A stretch of DNA of 64,000 nt from Candidatus Latescibacterota bacterium (GTDB taxonomy: Bacteria; Latescibacterota; UBA2968), in the NCBI GenBank assembly GCA_022824945.1, contig JAJDYX010000023.1, forward strand, positions 62,001 through 126,000, given 5' to 3'. Position numbers and translations under genes: made by a program. Of this stretch, positions 16,682 through 25,871 are shown piece after piece. The notes under the pieces were generated by a model that saw nothing but the letters and a program-made list of their open reading frames with translations, was not told the DNA's origin and did no database searches. The stretch's first letter is position 1, and every line of letters begins with the position of its first letter.

Positions 16682-17848
16682 TTAGGCGGCATCTTGAACC
16701 GCGGCAACAACGCCTTCGGCAGCTTCCTGGAGTTTTCGGGCAACGGTAAATTCCAGGCCCGAATTTTCGAGAATTTGCGCGCCTTCTTCAGCGTTGGTCC
16801 CCTGCAATCGCACCACAAGCGGCACATTGATCTCGATATCTTCAAGCGCGGCAACAACGCCTTCGGCCACGCGATCGCAGCGCACAATCCCGCCAAAAAT
16901 ATTGATAAGCACAGCTTTGACCGATTCGTCAGACGTGAGAATACGCATCGCATTTTTGACGCGCTCGACATTGGTGCCCCCACCAACATCGAGAAAATTT
17001 GCCGGTGACGACCCCGCGTATTTGACAATATCCATTGTAGCCATCGCCAGACCTGCGCCATTGACCATACAGCCGACTTCCCCATCGAGTTTGATATAAT
17101 TGAGATCGTATTTTGAAGCTTCGACCTCGAGCGGGTCTTCCTCGTCAACATCGCGCAATTCATGAATATCCAAATGGCGATACATCGCACTATCATCGAA
17201 ATTCATCTTGGCATCCAGAGCCAGGACCTCACCGCTTTTGGATACGACGAGAGGATTGATTTCCGCGAGCGAACAATCGGTCTCTTCATAAGCTCTGTAA
17301 AGAGCAGCGATAAAACCAACCCCCTGTTTGAGTTGATCGCCTTCAAGACCCAAACCGAGTGCAAGACGCCGCGCCTGAAAGGGCTGGAGACCAACGCCGG
17401 GATGAACGATCTCTTTGAGAATTTTTTCCGGAGTAGTTGCAGCCACTTCCTCAATATCCATCCCACCTGCACGGGAAGCCATAACGACCAGACGCGACTG
17501 CGCGCGGTCCAGCACAATACCCAAATATAATTCGCGGTCAATATCCGTCGCATTTTCCACCCAAACGGATTTGACTTTTTGACCTTCAGAACCCGTTTGC
17601 GGGGTAACGAGTTGCATACCAATAATTTCGGATGCCACCTCTCTGGCTTCGGCGGGATCGGCAGCGAGTTTAATACCGCCCCCCTTGCCGCGACCCCCTG
17701 CGTGGATCTGCGCCTTGACAACCACTGCCCCGCCGAGATCTCTGGCAATCGCTTCGGCCTCTTCTGGCGTACGAGCAACCGCACCATTGGGCACGGGCAC
17801 ACCAAAAGATCCGAGAATTTCTTTAGCCTGATATTCGTGAATTTTCAT
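16682..17848 (-). CDS. sucC: Succinyl-CoA ligase (ADP-forming) subunit beta
   Basis: A 388-residue protein of the normal length for SucC. It begins MKIHEYQAKEILGSFGVPVP and continues with the ATP-grasp motif VVKAQIHAGGRGKGGGIKLA. The CoA-binding and subunit-contact part contains CMVNGAGLAMATMD, PANFLDVGGG and NIFGGIVRCDRVAEGV. With the alpha subunit (SucD, not in this window) it converts succinyl-CoA to succinate with formation of ATP in the citric acid cycle. The alpha gene normally follows beta, but here a terminator and an unrelated island lie downstream, so sucD has been separated or sits elsewhere. It is preceded by an enolase-superfamily gene on the same strand. Confidence 0.97.
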   Translation of the reverse strand: MKIHEYQAKEILGSFGVPVPNGAVARTPEEAEAIARDLGGAVVVKAQIHAGGRGKGGGIKLAADPAEAREVASEIIGMQLVTPQTGSEGQKVKSVWVENATDIDRELYLGIVLDRAQSRLVVMASRAGGMDIEEVAATTPEKILKEIVHPGVGLQPFQARRLALGLGLEGDQLKQGVGFIAALYRAYEETDCSLAEINPLVVSKSGEVLALDAKMNFDDSAMYRHLDIHELRDVDEEDPLEVEASKYDLNYIKLDGEVGCMVNGAGLAMATMDIVKYAGSSPANFLDVGGGTNVERVKNAMRILTSDESVKAVLINIFGGIVRCDRVAEGVVAALEDIEINVPLVVRLQGTNAEEGAQILENSGLEFTVARKLQEAAEGVVAAVQDAA

Positions 17849-17882
17849 CTTAATCCCTTGTGTTTAGTTATCAAACGCCAGC

Positions 17883-18974
17883 TCAAACAGCGTATTTTGC
17901 CAGCACATCTCGATCAATCTCAATCCCCAATCCCGGTGCATCGGGCACGGGCAATTCGCCATCTATGGCCTGGATCGGATTCACGGCCAACTCCGTCCGC
18001 AATCCATTCTCCGTCATATCGTATTCAAACAGAGATGGAATTGGATTCAAAGCATCTGGCGCATCGGGAATAGTCGCCTGCCAGTGAACAGTCGCCGCCA
18101 ACCGAATATGACTGCCCCACATATGCGGCAAAACCCGCACATAATTTGCACTCGCCATCACCGCAATATTGCGACATTCGCTAAACCCACCTGCAATGCT
18201 GATATCGGGCTGCACAATATCCAGTGCCCGCTGCTGGATCAACTCGCGAAACGCCCAACGCCCGGCCAACCCTTCAGCGCCCGCAATGCGTATGGGCAAC
18301 GCGCCTTTCACCTGCAAATACCCGCGCACATCATCCAGTGGTATCGGCTCTTCATACCAGAACAAATCATTGTGTGCGATCTTGTGCCCCACATCGATGG
18401 CAGTACCCACATCATACCCGCAATTGGCATCCACGGCAAACAACACATCATCGCCTATTGCCTGCCGAACTGCCGTTACATTTTTAACATCGTAATCCAC
18501 ACCAAATCCGATCTTCATCTTCATCGCTGAAAAACCCATATCGACATACCCTTTTGCCTCATCGACGAGTGCCTGTGTCACATCCGGGCGGTCTATGCGA
18601 AATAATCCGGTGGCATACGCGAGAATCTTGTCCCTCACCTTCCCACCCAACAATTGATACACCGGCATATCGAGAGCCTTGCCCATCAAATCCCACAGCG
18701 CAATATCTACCCCACTGATCGCCTTTGGGCTTACCCCATCATCGGACAACGCCTGATAGATCGCGCCACAGTCAAACGGACTGCGCCCTATAATATGCGC
18801 GTCAATCGCAGATCGATGGACCTCGCCTGTGCCCTCACCCCACCCAATCAAGCCATTATCTGTAATGATCTCCACGACTTGAGCCTGACGGCTCGTGGAC
18901 CATCCCCTCGAAATCGCGAACTTCTCTCGCAAAGGATATCGCAAATGATATGTTTTTACCTCAGTAATCTTCAT
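17883..18974 (-). CDS. Mandelate racemase / muconate lactonizing enzyme family protein
   Basis: A 363-residue enolase-superfamily enzyme. The N-terminal capping domain covers about 1-110 and the barrel follows. Visible catalytic residues are the KxK motif in AMKMKIGF, metal ligands in VDANCGY and YEEPIPLDD, the third ligand in IAGAEGL, VQPDISIAGG, and the base His in LPHMWGS. This pattern fits the mandelate racemase subgroup, which dehydrates sugar acids or racemises hydroxy acids. The true substrate is unknown; galactonate- or fuconate-type acids are possible given the sugar-related genes in the window. It lies 34 bases before sucC and 10 bases after the M16 peptidase stop, so it is probably read through from the peptidase promoter. 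Confidence 0.9.
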   Translation of the reverse strand: MKITEVKTYHLRYPLREKFAISRGWSTSRQAQVVEIITDNGLIGWGEGTGEVHRSAIDAHIIGRSPFDCGAIYQALSDDGVSPKAISGVDIALWDLMGKALDMPVYQLLGGKVRDKILAYATGLFRIDRPDVTQALVDEAKGYVDMGFSAMKMKIGFGVDYDVKNVTAVRQAIGDDVLFAVDANCGYDVGTAIDVGHKIAHNDLFWYEEPIPLDDVRGYLQVKGALPIRIAGAEGLAGRWAFRELIQQRALDIVQPDISIAGGFSECRNIAVMASANYVRVLPHMWGSHIRLAATVHWQATIPDAPDALNPIPSLFEYDMTENGLRTELAVNPIQAIDGELPVPDAPGLGIEIDRDVLAKYAV

Positions 18975-18984
18975 CTGACCACTC

Positions 18985-21879
18985 CTACTTCACAAACAAA
19001 TCATCCAGTGTTACGGGCGTAACCGCGCCGAGGGTCCTCAGACTGTTGAGATCAAATTTGGTTGTATCGCCCATAATAGAAATGAGTTTGGGACGTTTAG
19101 TAATATGCTGCTTGTGGAAATCGAGCATAATCGGCATCTCTGCCTGGAGAATGTGATCAAACCGCTCTTTTCGCGGATCGGGTGTCTGATTGCGACGTTC
19201 CCAAATACGCAACACGCCGGGCAACTCGCGGTATTTGATCTTGGCGACGCGATAGCGATTGACCACAGAATTTTTCGCCTCGGCAAAACGCTCGGGCGAT
19301 TCGGGCAAATCGTCAATCAACTCGACCAGCGCAGCAACAGCCTCCGGGGTTTTGTCCGCCTGGCAGCCAATATACCCCCACATGACATTCTGATCATTGC
19401 TGCGTCCGCCGAGGTCATACCGCGCAAATGTAGAATAAGCCAATGCACGGGCTTCGCGCAATTCCTGAAAAACAATACCCGACATACCCCCGGCAAAATA
19501 ATCGTTGTAGAGATCAATAGCTGGACGGAGGGCTGCATCGAACGCAACGCCTCCAGACTCGACAAAGACCTGAGACTGGGCCGTTTCTTTGTGAAAGAAT
19601 CGAATCTCGGTTTTGTCTGGCGCGTGAACCTTCAGATACTCATAAGCGGGGGGCGTCTTCAATTCGCCACTGTCAGAGAAATGTTTTTGCAGTGTCGCAA
19701 GAACCTCGTCCAGCGGCCTGGAACCCCCGTAAATCAGAGCATGTTGATAGGTCGGCAGGCTGGATATCAAACCGTGTAATTCTGCAACCGTGAGCTTTTG
19801 CAATGCTTCAGACGAGATACTGCGTTTATACGACGAATTGTCGCCATAACGACTGTAGAAACGCAGGGCATTGCGTAGAGACCGGGGATCTTTCTTTTGG
19901 TCTTCGCGTTGCGCGAGGGTAATTTTGGCGAGCTCATCGAGCGTGGCCTGATCAGCAGTCGGATTCTGAATATATTTCATCATCAGCGCAAGAGATGCAT
20001 CAAAATTTTCATCTAAACCGGAAATACTGATATTGGTCTCATTATCTGACACACCAATATTGAAATCCGTACCCAGTTTGTACCATTCTTTCTTCAGCGC
20101 ATCTGGCGACAGGTCGCCGGCACCAGATTTATCCAAAAGCGATCTGGCCGTGCTGAGTCGATTATCCTGATACGTACCCATATCTACGCTGAGCGTAAAA
20201 GTGAAAAGGTCGTTAACCGGGTTTTTCACATAGTAGAGCTTTACACCATCCCGCACCTCTGCAATGGTATAGTCTTTATCGGTGACAAAAACGGGAGAAA
20301 GTTCATCGGTAGGCATAGCCAATACATCTTTTGCAAATTCGGATTGCCGCGTAGGATCAATATCAATTTTATCGATTTTGGGCTTCTCAATTTTGGGCAA
20401 CTCGTGTTGTTCGTCAATGCGATACCCCGCAACATAGTCCTCACCAAAATAATGATTGGCTACACGCATAATATCATCCCGCGTGATTTTTTCCATACGG
20501 GCAATTTCAGCCACTTCGTGGCCCCATTCGGCAAATCCCAGAAATACACTGGTCATTTGTCTGACACGGCTGCGATTGGATTCCAAACCCCGTTTTTGAT
20601 TCTTTTTGAAATCCGTGACAATCGCAGACAGCAGGCTTTCGTCAAATTCCCCGCGTTTGATCATAGCAATTTGATCCAGCAGCAATTGCTCAACTTCGGC
20701 GAGTGTTTGATCTTTTTTTGGAATACCCCATAGATATTGCGTGCCGTAGTCATTGTGCAAGTAGGGATAACTTCCCGCGCGTCTCAATTTCTGCTGCTGC
20801 ACGAGATTGAGATTGATAAGCCCCGCTGTGCGATTGTCCAGGATCATATCAATCAGCTTCAGAGCTTCAGCGTCTTTGTGGCCGCGATGATTTGTTCGAA
20901 AAGCCAGAAGTACGTATTCTTCGCCCTGAAATTTGACCGTGACGCGCTCAGCACCTTTAATGGGCGGTTCTTTCCATGTTTGGAGCGAGGGAATATCTTT
21001 GGCTTTCCATGCTGAGAAATGTTCGTCAATCAGTTGAATCGTCGCGTCAATGTCAATATCGCCAGAAATACAAATCGCCATATTATTGGGCACGTAATAA
21101 GTGTCGTAAAACTGGTACATATTTTTGAGCGAGGGATTTTTGAGATGCTCAACCTCGCCAATTGTGGTTTGCTGCCCATAGGGATGATTTTTGTACAAGC
21201 GTTTATTCACTGCCTCGCTGATGAGCCAGCCTTTGTTATCCAAAGTGCGGTTCTTCTCCTCATATACAACTTCCAGTTCCGGTTGGAACAGGCGAAACAC
21301 AGGATTTTGAAACCGTTCAGACTCAATTTTTGTCCAGTGTTTGAGATAATTGCTGGGCAACCCCACTTTGTACACGGTTTCTTCGTGCCAGGTGTGTGCA
21401 TTCAAACCACTCTCGCCCATAGCTTTGTAGAGCTTGTCGAGTTCGTTGGGAATGGCGTATTGTGCCGCCTGTTGAGACGCCTTGTTGATCTCTGCATAAA
21501 TGGCCTTGCGTTTTTCGGGATCGGTTTCCCGAAAGTGATCTTCGTAGAGGGCGATAATGCGATCGATGTGAATTTTCTCTTTTTTGTAATCCAACGTCCC
21601 GATATTTTGCGTACCCTTAAAAAGCATGTGTTCCAAATAATGTGCCAGACCCGTAGATTCGGCGGGATCGTGTTTACTTCCCGCACGCACGGGAATTTCG
21701 GCATAAAAACGCGGTTCTTCGTGGTTTTCAGTGAGATAAACCGTAAGGCCATTGTCGAGTTTGTAAATATGTACATCCATCGGATCGTCGGGATTGGGCG
21801 CATTGATGCGCGTAAACCCGGCGAAGACGGGTGAAGCGAGCAATGTAAGGGTGAAAATAAGAGCAAATAATCTACGCAT
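18985..21879 (-). CDS. Secreted M16 (insulinase family) zinc peptidase
   Basis: A 964-residue peptidase. The start is set at the ATG at 21879, which has an AAGGAGT site and opens a clear signal peptide, MRRLFALIFTLTLLASPVFA; the longer frame upstream is not supported. The inverted zinc motif HxxEH is in GLAHYLEHMLFKG, with the third ligand Glu further on in YEEKNRTLDNKG. A second, inactive M16 half makes up the C-terminal part, with RELREARALAYSTFARYD. Such periplasmic or outer-membrane pitrilysin-like enzymes degrade peptides. A -35/-10 promoter is present upstream. The length matches the two-repeat M16 proteins common in FCB bacteria. Confidence 0.93.
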   Translation of the reverse strand: MRRLFALIFTLTLLASPVFAGFTRINAPNPDDPMDVHIYKLDNGLTVYLTENHEEPRFYAEIPVRAGSKHDPAESTGLAHYLEHMLFKGTQNIGTLDYKKEKIHIDRIIALYEDHFRETDPEKRKAIYAEINKASQQAAQYAIPNELDKLYKAMGESGLNAHTWHEETVYKVGLPSNYLKHWTKIESERFQNPVFRLFQPELEVVYEEKNRTLDNKGWLISEAVNKRLYKNHPYGQQTTIGEVEHLKNPSLKNMYQFYDTYYVPNNMAICISGDIDIDATIQLIDEHFSAWKAKDIPSLQTWKEPPIKGAERVTVKFQGEEYVLLAFRTNHRGHKDAEALKLIDMILDNRTAGLINLNLVQQQKLRRAGSYPYLHNDYGTQYLWGIPKKDQTLAEVEQLLLDQIAMIKRGEFDESLLSAIVTDFKKNQKRGLESNRSRVRQMTSVFLGFAEWGHEVAEIARMEKITRDDIMRVANHYFGEDYVAGYRIDEQHELPKIEKPKIDKIDIDPTRQSEFAKDVLAMPTDELSPVFVTDKDYTIAEVRDGVKLYYVKNPVNDLFTFTLSVDMGTYQDNRLSTARSLLDKSGAGDLSPDALKKEWYKLGTDFNIGVSDNETNISISGLDENFDASLALMMKYIQNPTADQATLDELAKITLAQREDQKKDPRSLRNALRFYSRYGDNSSYKRSISSEALQKLTVAELHGLISSLPTYQHALIYGGSRPLDEVLATLQKHFSDSGELKTPPAYEYLKVHAPDKTEIRFFHKETAQSQVFVESGGVAFDAALRPAIDLYNDYFAGGMSGIVFQELREARALAYSTFARYDLGGRSNDQNVMWGYIGCQADKTPEAVAALVELIDDLPESPERFAEAKNSVVNRYRVAKIKYRELPGVLRIWERRNQTPDPRKERFDHILQAEMPIMLDFHKQHITKRPKLISIMGDTTKFDLNSLRTLGAVTPVTLDDLFVK

Positions 21880-21953
21880 AATGCACTCCTTTGAAAGTGA
21901 ACCGTGTTGTGATCTGTCTATTTTGGGATGCTGTGAACGGGACAGAAGTTTCA

Positions 21954-21982
21954 AATATACGATTTCCCCGCACAATGTTCAA
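21954..21982 (-). promoter_or_regulatory. Putative sigma-70 promoter of the M16 peptidase gene
   Basis: Leftward TTGAAC (21977-21982) and TATATT (21954-21959) are 17 bases apart, close to consensus. The -35 box overlaps the stop codon of the Bax1-like gene. The site lies about 75 bases before the peptidase start. Confidence 0.5.
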
Positions 21983-23211
21983 TCATTTACACAATCTTCC
22001 GGGCGAATTTGATCGAGGCGTCGGGCGACATCCTGGGGTTGGATTCGAGTTTTAAAAAAGAAGACATGCCCGGGCACATCCTCGAAATCTTCTTCCTCGA
22101 CATTGAGATCACGAGAAACAGCGACGACGAGATCCTTGCGGTTGGCGCGGCGGAGTTTGTCGAGTTTGCGCCTCAGATAATCGGGATGCCAAAAACCGAC
22201 GATCTCGAGCAACGCCGTGCGCCCATCGGGATGGCGGAATGCAAAATCGGGAATGAAGACCGTGTTTTTGAGATTCACAATTTCGGTTTCGCGTTCGAGT
22301 TCCCAGTCGGTTTTAGCTTTTTCAAAGCGAGTGGCAAAAGTCTCTTCAAGGAGAGAATCGTACATGGTCTGATCTTTGTAGTGCGAAAGCAAATTGTGTT
22401 TGTCGTCCAGGACAAAATCACCTTCGCGACCGTCTTTGAGCTTGACCTTAGCTTCCATTTTCCATCGAGTACACAATAGCAACGCAGGCAGAAAAACAGC
22501 CATCTGAATGCCGTATTTTTGCGAGAGTCGAAACAGGCTTACTGGCCCGTCGAGGACGATTTCATATCCCGCATCCCTGTCGCCGCGAATGTCGTGAATC
22601 AAGCGATAAAATTTGATAAACTTGAAAAGCTGTTTGTAGCGCACGGGCAAGTTGCGATGCACCGAGAGTTGCATGCGAGTGCAGCGATAGAACATAGCCT
22701 GCGCGAGTGCAACATTGTAGCGGTTGAGCAGCCACGCGGGATCGGGCGCGTCAAAGCGATCCAGATAGTGATTGAGTGGAAGGTCTGCGTAGAGACTATG
22801 CGCGATATTTTCCGACGAGGTCTGGTATTTGAGTGCGACCTGGTCGAGAATATGTTCGCGCGTGACGGGATAGAGGAGATCGGATTCGCGGACAATCGGA
22901 TGATTCTCCCGGCTGAGGCCAAAAACCTGTGTGCGAATTTCTTCGGGTTCGGCAATGCTGTCAATGCGAAATTCACAGCGATCGTCTTCAAGCAATTTCG
23001 TCAGACCGCGTTGAACGCGATAATCGGTCGCCTCTGCTGCACGCAGGTCCAGCGCACTGTGTAATTCACCGCGCGACTTGCCCTGGTGATCGGTAAAGAT
23101 ATCGATAATTTCCTCTGCCAACGCGATGATATTGGGCGCTGTCGTATCCACATAGCGAGGCTCGATATAAGGCCCGCGACGGCGCACGAGCAAAAGGTCG
23201 GAAGTGAGCAT
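21979..23211 (-). CDS. DUF790 / Bax1-like nuclease
   Basis: A 410-residue protein of the DUF790 family, whose archaeal members are called Bax1 and form a helicase-nuclease pair with XPB. Family marks are MLTSDLLLVRRRGPYIEPRY at the start, LYADLPLNHYLDRFD, LNRYNVALAQAMFYR and YGIQMAVFLPALLL. In the C-terminal nuclease part, NTVFIPDFAFRHPDG followed by ALLEIVGFWHPDYLRRK fits a PD-(D/E)XK-like core with Asp and Glu. In archaea Bax1 cuts near DNA bubbles opened by XPB, a nucleotide-excision-repair-like reaction. Here the XPB-like helicase is encoded 3.3 kb upstream on the same strand, with seven small genes between. The downstream gene is Sec-secreted and unrelated. Confidence 0.85.
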   Translation of the reverse strand: MLTSDLLLVRRRGPYIEPRYVDTTAPNIIALAEEIIDIFTDHQGKSRGELHSALDLRAAEATDYRVQRGLTKLLEDDRCEFRIDSIAEPEEIRTQVFGLSRENHPIVRESDLLYPVTREHILDQVALKYQTSSENIAHSLYADLPLNHYLDRFDAPDPAWLLNRYNVALAQAMFYRCTRMQLSVHRNLPVRYKQLFKFIKFYRLIHDIRGDRDAGYEIVLDGPVSLFRLSQKYGIQMAVFLPALLLCTRWKMEAKVKLKDGREGDFVLDDKHNLLSHYKDQTMYDSLLEETFATRFEKAKTDWELERETEIVNLKNTVFIPDFAFRHPDGRTALLEIVGFWHPDYLRRKLDKLRRANRKDLVVAVSRDLNVEEEDFEDVPGHVFFFKTRIQPQDVARRLDQIRPEDCVND

Positions 23212-23238
23212 AAAAAGTAAGACTTGAAACGCCTATCC

Positions 23239-24003
23239 TTACGAGACAGGCGTAAGGGCCTCTTCTACAGATAGTGGAAAAATTTCTGTCACATCGCCTT
23301 CAAGGCGCAATGCGAGATCTGCATAACTGTCGTGATCAGTTTTGCCCTTATTGATAATAACATAGGGCGCACCGCGTTCTGCTGCCATCAATGGAAAGCT
23401 TGCGGCAGGATAGACGGATAGCGTAGAACCCAGGGAGATCGCCAGGTCGGCATTGGCCGCAGCTTTTGCTGCCCGGTGCAAATCCGCTTCAATAAGTAGT
23501 TGACCAAAGCTGATAGTGGCAGATTTGAGATAACCTCCGCATTCGCACAGAGGAGGCTTTCTTGTACGGCGGAAAGCAGCGTAGTGACGTTCGGGATCGC
23601 TGCGTTTGCCGCAGGTCTGACATTCGACTTCTGCATTGGTACCGTGCAATTCGATCAAGTGTGCAGGAGAGGTGCCAGCCCGGGTATGCAGGCCATCGAT
23701 ATTTTGCGTGATAACGCATTCGATTTTGTCTGATCGCTCGAGCTTCACAACAGCCTTGTGAACGGCATTGGGACGGGCGTTTTCAAAGGCAGCCCAGCCT
23801 TCGAGTTTTTGATCCCACGCTTCGATACGCGCTTCTTCAGAGGTCATAAAATCCCGGTAATAAACCGGCCGTCGGGTTTTCCACACGCCATCTGGCCCGC
23901 GAAAGTCGGGTATGCCACTCGCGGTGGAAACACCTGCCCCCGTGAAGATGAGAATGCGCTCGGCATTTTGGATATATTCGACGAGTTCTAAATTGGGCGT
24001 CAC
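23239..24003 (-). CDS. NAD-dependent protein deacylase, Sir2 family
   Basis: A 254-residue sirtuin starting at the GTG at 24003, which overlaps the stop of the Smr gene in a GTGA arrangement; the longer frame would run through that gene. Motifs: TGAGVSTASGIPDFRG for NAD binding, TQNIDGLHTRAG, and ELHGT with the catalytic His. The four zinc cysteines sit in ECQTCGK and LCECGGY. Later motifs are ATISFGQ and SLGSTLSVYPA. It removes acyl groups from lysines using NAD+, releasing nicotinamide. The translational coupling with Smr and the position in the XPB-Bax1 cluster suggest co-expression, but no direct link with repair is known from the sequence. Confidence 0.93.
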   Translation of the reverse strand: MTPNLELVEYIQNAERILIFTGAGVSTASGIPDFRGPDGVWKTRRPVYYRDFMTSEEARIEAWDQKLEGWAAFENARPNAVHKAVVKLERSDKIECVITQNIDGLHTRAGTSPAHLIELHGTNAEVECQTCGKRSDPERHYAAFRRTRKPPLCECGGYLKSATISFGQLLIEADLHRAAKAAANADLAISLGSTLSVYPAASFPLMAAERGAPYVIINKGKTDHDSYADLALRLEGDVTEIFPLSVEEALTPVS

Positions 24004-24272
24004 GATTGCTTCTTCAGATTGAGTACAACAGAGGTCGAACCCCAGTTGTGATCGGTGAGATGATATGCGAGGACATCGGGTCGGCGTTTTAAGATGGTGT
24101 GAACGATTTCGCGCAGAACACCCGTGCCCTTGCCGTGAATAATACGCACATCGGAAATACCGCGCAGTTTGCATTCATCGAGATAATCGGGCACGAGAGC
24201 CTTGACATCATCCGGATGAAAGTGGTGCAGATCGAGTTCGCCATCAATTGGAAGTTCGACGGGTTCGGGCAT
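24000..24272 (-). CDS. Smr domain protein
   Basis: A 90-residue protein that is essentially one Smr domain, start set at the ATG at 24272 with a GAGGGG site just before it. The family core is complete: ELDLHHFHPDDVKALV with the LDLHG-like motif, VRIIHGKGTGVLREIV, and the C-terminal NWGSTSVVLNL. Smr domains of MutS2 and stand-alone proteins bind branched DNA or RNA and often act as endonucleases; DLHHF here replaces the usual DLHGM. It overlaps the Sir2 start by 4 bases and follows the DUF5069 stop after 10 bases. Confidence 0.88.
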   Translation of the reverse strand: MPEPVELPIDGELDLHHFHPDDVKALVPDYLDECKLRGISDVRIIHGKGTGVLREIVHTILKRRPDVLAYHLTDHNWGSTSVVLNLKKQS

Positions 24273-24282
24273 ATCCCCTCTC

Positions 24283-25137
24283 TTATCCCAGGTTGTAGGC
24301 GTGTGCATCGTCCAGATCGAGCAAGTCAAACCATGTGGTGACATCGGTGCGGCCAGGTGCCACGCGCTCCAGCGTTGAGTTAAAAATCTCCATTTGCTGT
24401 TCGCCTTCGGGACCTTTTTGGGAGAGAGCCGCGTTCAGACCCGAGATTTCATCCTGAGTGCGATCCGTGTGTTCGAGCACCCAATCTCCGAGTTCGATAT
24501 CGTTGACATTGTGATAAGCCGCATCCTGAAAATCTTCGACGGATATATTGAGAAAATCGAGAATGACCTTATCAATGGGGCAATCGTAGATATAATCGTT
24601 GAGCTTGCCCGCCTTTGCCGCGCGTGCTTTATCACCCATGCGCGATCCGCCATAAATGCCAGCAACATCGCTGTTATACGGCGAGCGCGGTGGCCGCTGG
24701 TTCAGATCGGTATCCCGGTAACAACCCCAATCGTCGAGTTCCATAGATTGGAGCATCGTTTTCACTTTCTCGGGATCGGCATTGAATTTTTCGAGGCGAT
24801 CTTCTAAGCGCTGGCGGCTCGCTTCATCAAAAGGTTCCCATGTGAGAAGCTCGTTGTTGTACGCCTGGATTTCCTCTTCCGTTTTAGGGTAATTTTCGCG
24901 CAACCAATCGCACAATTCCGCGTCATTCATGCGCTCAGCCGCATCGGCAAAGTCATCGTGCGAGACACCGAGAAAATCGAGTACTATTTTATCCAACCCC
25001 GAGTTCTCGCCATAGAGGTGTTCGCCAATCGTATTTGCCCGGTGCGCCCGTGCTTTATCGGTCAAACGCGCAAGTGAAACAATACCGAGCATTGAAGTAT
25101 TGGTCGGCCGGCGAGGAGGTTGTTTCGTCATATCCAT
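24283..25137 (-). CDS. Tandem DUF5069 protein
   Basis: A 284-residue protein, start chosen at the ATG at 25137 behind an AAAGG site. It has two copies of a DUF5069-like domain. Copy 1 (about 10-100) contains ARLTDKARAHRANTIGEHLYG, cut here at 20, and DKIVLDFLGVSHDDF; copy 2 (about 155-255) contains MGDKARAAKAGKLNDYIYD and DKVILDFLNISVEDF. The conserved core is a DKARA helix, a Tyr/Gly turn, a hydrophobic FLGI/FLNI strand and a D-x-W pair. The function of DUF5069 is unknown. Single-domain versions are common in Verrucomicrobia and Planctomycetes; the double form is less usual. It lies within the XPB-Bax1 gene run. Confidence 0.72.
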   Translation of the reverse strand: MDMTKQPPRRPTNTSMLGIVSLARLTDKARAHRANTIGEHLYGENSGLDKIVLDFLGVSHDDFADAAERMNDAELCDWLRENYPKTEEEIQAYNNELLTWEPFDEASRQRLEDRLEKFNADPEKVKTMLQSMELDDWGCYRDTDLNQRPPRSPYNSDVAGIYGGSRMGDKARAAKAGKLNDYIYDCPIDKVILDFLNISVEDFQDAAYHNVNDIELGDWVLEHTDRTQDEISGLNAALSQKGPEGEQQMEIFNSTLERVAPGRTDVTTWFDLLDLDDAHAYNLG

Positions 25138-25162
25138 GGTATGCCTTTCTATTTTAATTTGT

Positions 25163-25393
25163 TTATGATGTTGCCATATCGCGAACATGCAAAATTTCAC
25201 TGTCACCCATCGGGCGAATATCTCTCTGATCTAATGTAAGAAGTGCAACTGTTTTACCCTGGGGAGTTACAAATTCAACCTCATAAGCGTTGCCCGCTTC
25301 GTAACAATGCACTACGGCACCTACATCTCCTGCTTTAAGATCATAATTCTCGACATCGTGAACCAAAACAACGACATCATGTTCGCAAATCAT
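25163..25393 (-). CDS. DUF4926 protein, likely partner of DUF6883
   Basis: A 76-residue protein, start at the ATG at 25393 with a GAAGGAG site. It matches the DUF4926 pattern: HDVVVLVHDVENYDLKAGDV, GAVVHCYEAGNAYEVEFV and TVALLTLDQRDIRPM. The fold is probably a small beta-barrel similar to SH3-like domains. Genes of this family are repeatedly found beside DUF6883 genes, as here with a 16-base gap, and are suspected antitoxin or immunity proteins. That role is inferred from gene pairing, not shown by a motif. Confidence 0.7.
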   Translation of the reverse strand: MICEHDVVVLVHDVENYDLKAGDVGAVVHCYEAGNAYEVEFVTPQGKTVALLTLDQRDIRPMGDSEILHVRDMATS

Positions 25394-25409
25394 TTTTTTC
25401 TCCTTCACG

Positions 25410-25748
25410 TCAATTTTCATTCGGATATGCAGTCACAAAACGTGGATGGGACTGGCCTTTATCTATAATCCAGACCGTTCGTAGAAAAATAAAATTTCCA
25501 TTTGGTGCCAGCATTTCGCCATCAATAACAAATTTCTCGCCATAAGGTGTTGACAGGCTATTTTGTACCTCATACGAGTGTGCAATCCCAATCAAACCCT
25601 CATGAAGAAGAGCTATATTTGTCTCGTTAAAACCAGAAGCACGTAAATATCGAGCTTTAGGGCCACCAACAGGATGAGATTCTGATAAAAGATAGTCAAT
25701 GAGCTTTTCTGGCGAAATATAAGCATTTTCCCTATTGGGTAAATTCAT
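25410..25748 (-). CDS. DUF6883 protein, candidate toxin
   Basis: A 112-residue protein of the DUF6883 type: NAYISPEKLIDYLLSESHPV, GGPKARYLRASGF, then STPYGEKFVIDGEM and RTVWIIDKGQSHPRFVTAYP. The same domain occurs at the C-terminus of some polymorphic toxins, where the conserved Lys, Arg, His and Thr residues suggest an RNase-like site. Here it stands alone and is directly followed by a DUF4926 gene, a typical two-gene toxin-antitoxin or immunity layout. The pair interrupts the XPB-Bax1 gene run and may be a later insertion. Confidence 0.68.
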   Translation of the reverse strand: MNLPNRENAYISPEKLIDYLLSESHPVGGPKARYLRASGFNETNIALLHEGLIGIAHSYEVQNSLSTPYGEKFVIDGEMLAPNGNFIFLRTVWIIDKGQSHPRFVTAYPNEN

Positions 25749-25871
25749 GTGTTATCGCTCATAGTGCTCAACTTTCTCAATGGATTGAAGTAGAAATATA
25801 CCCTTGTCTTGTCCCAATTGCAACAGCAGAGAAGGATTGTGCGGAAGGAGCTACTGAACCTATTAAACCTC

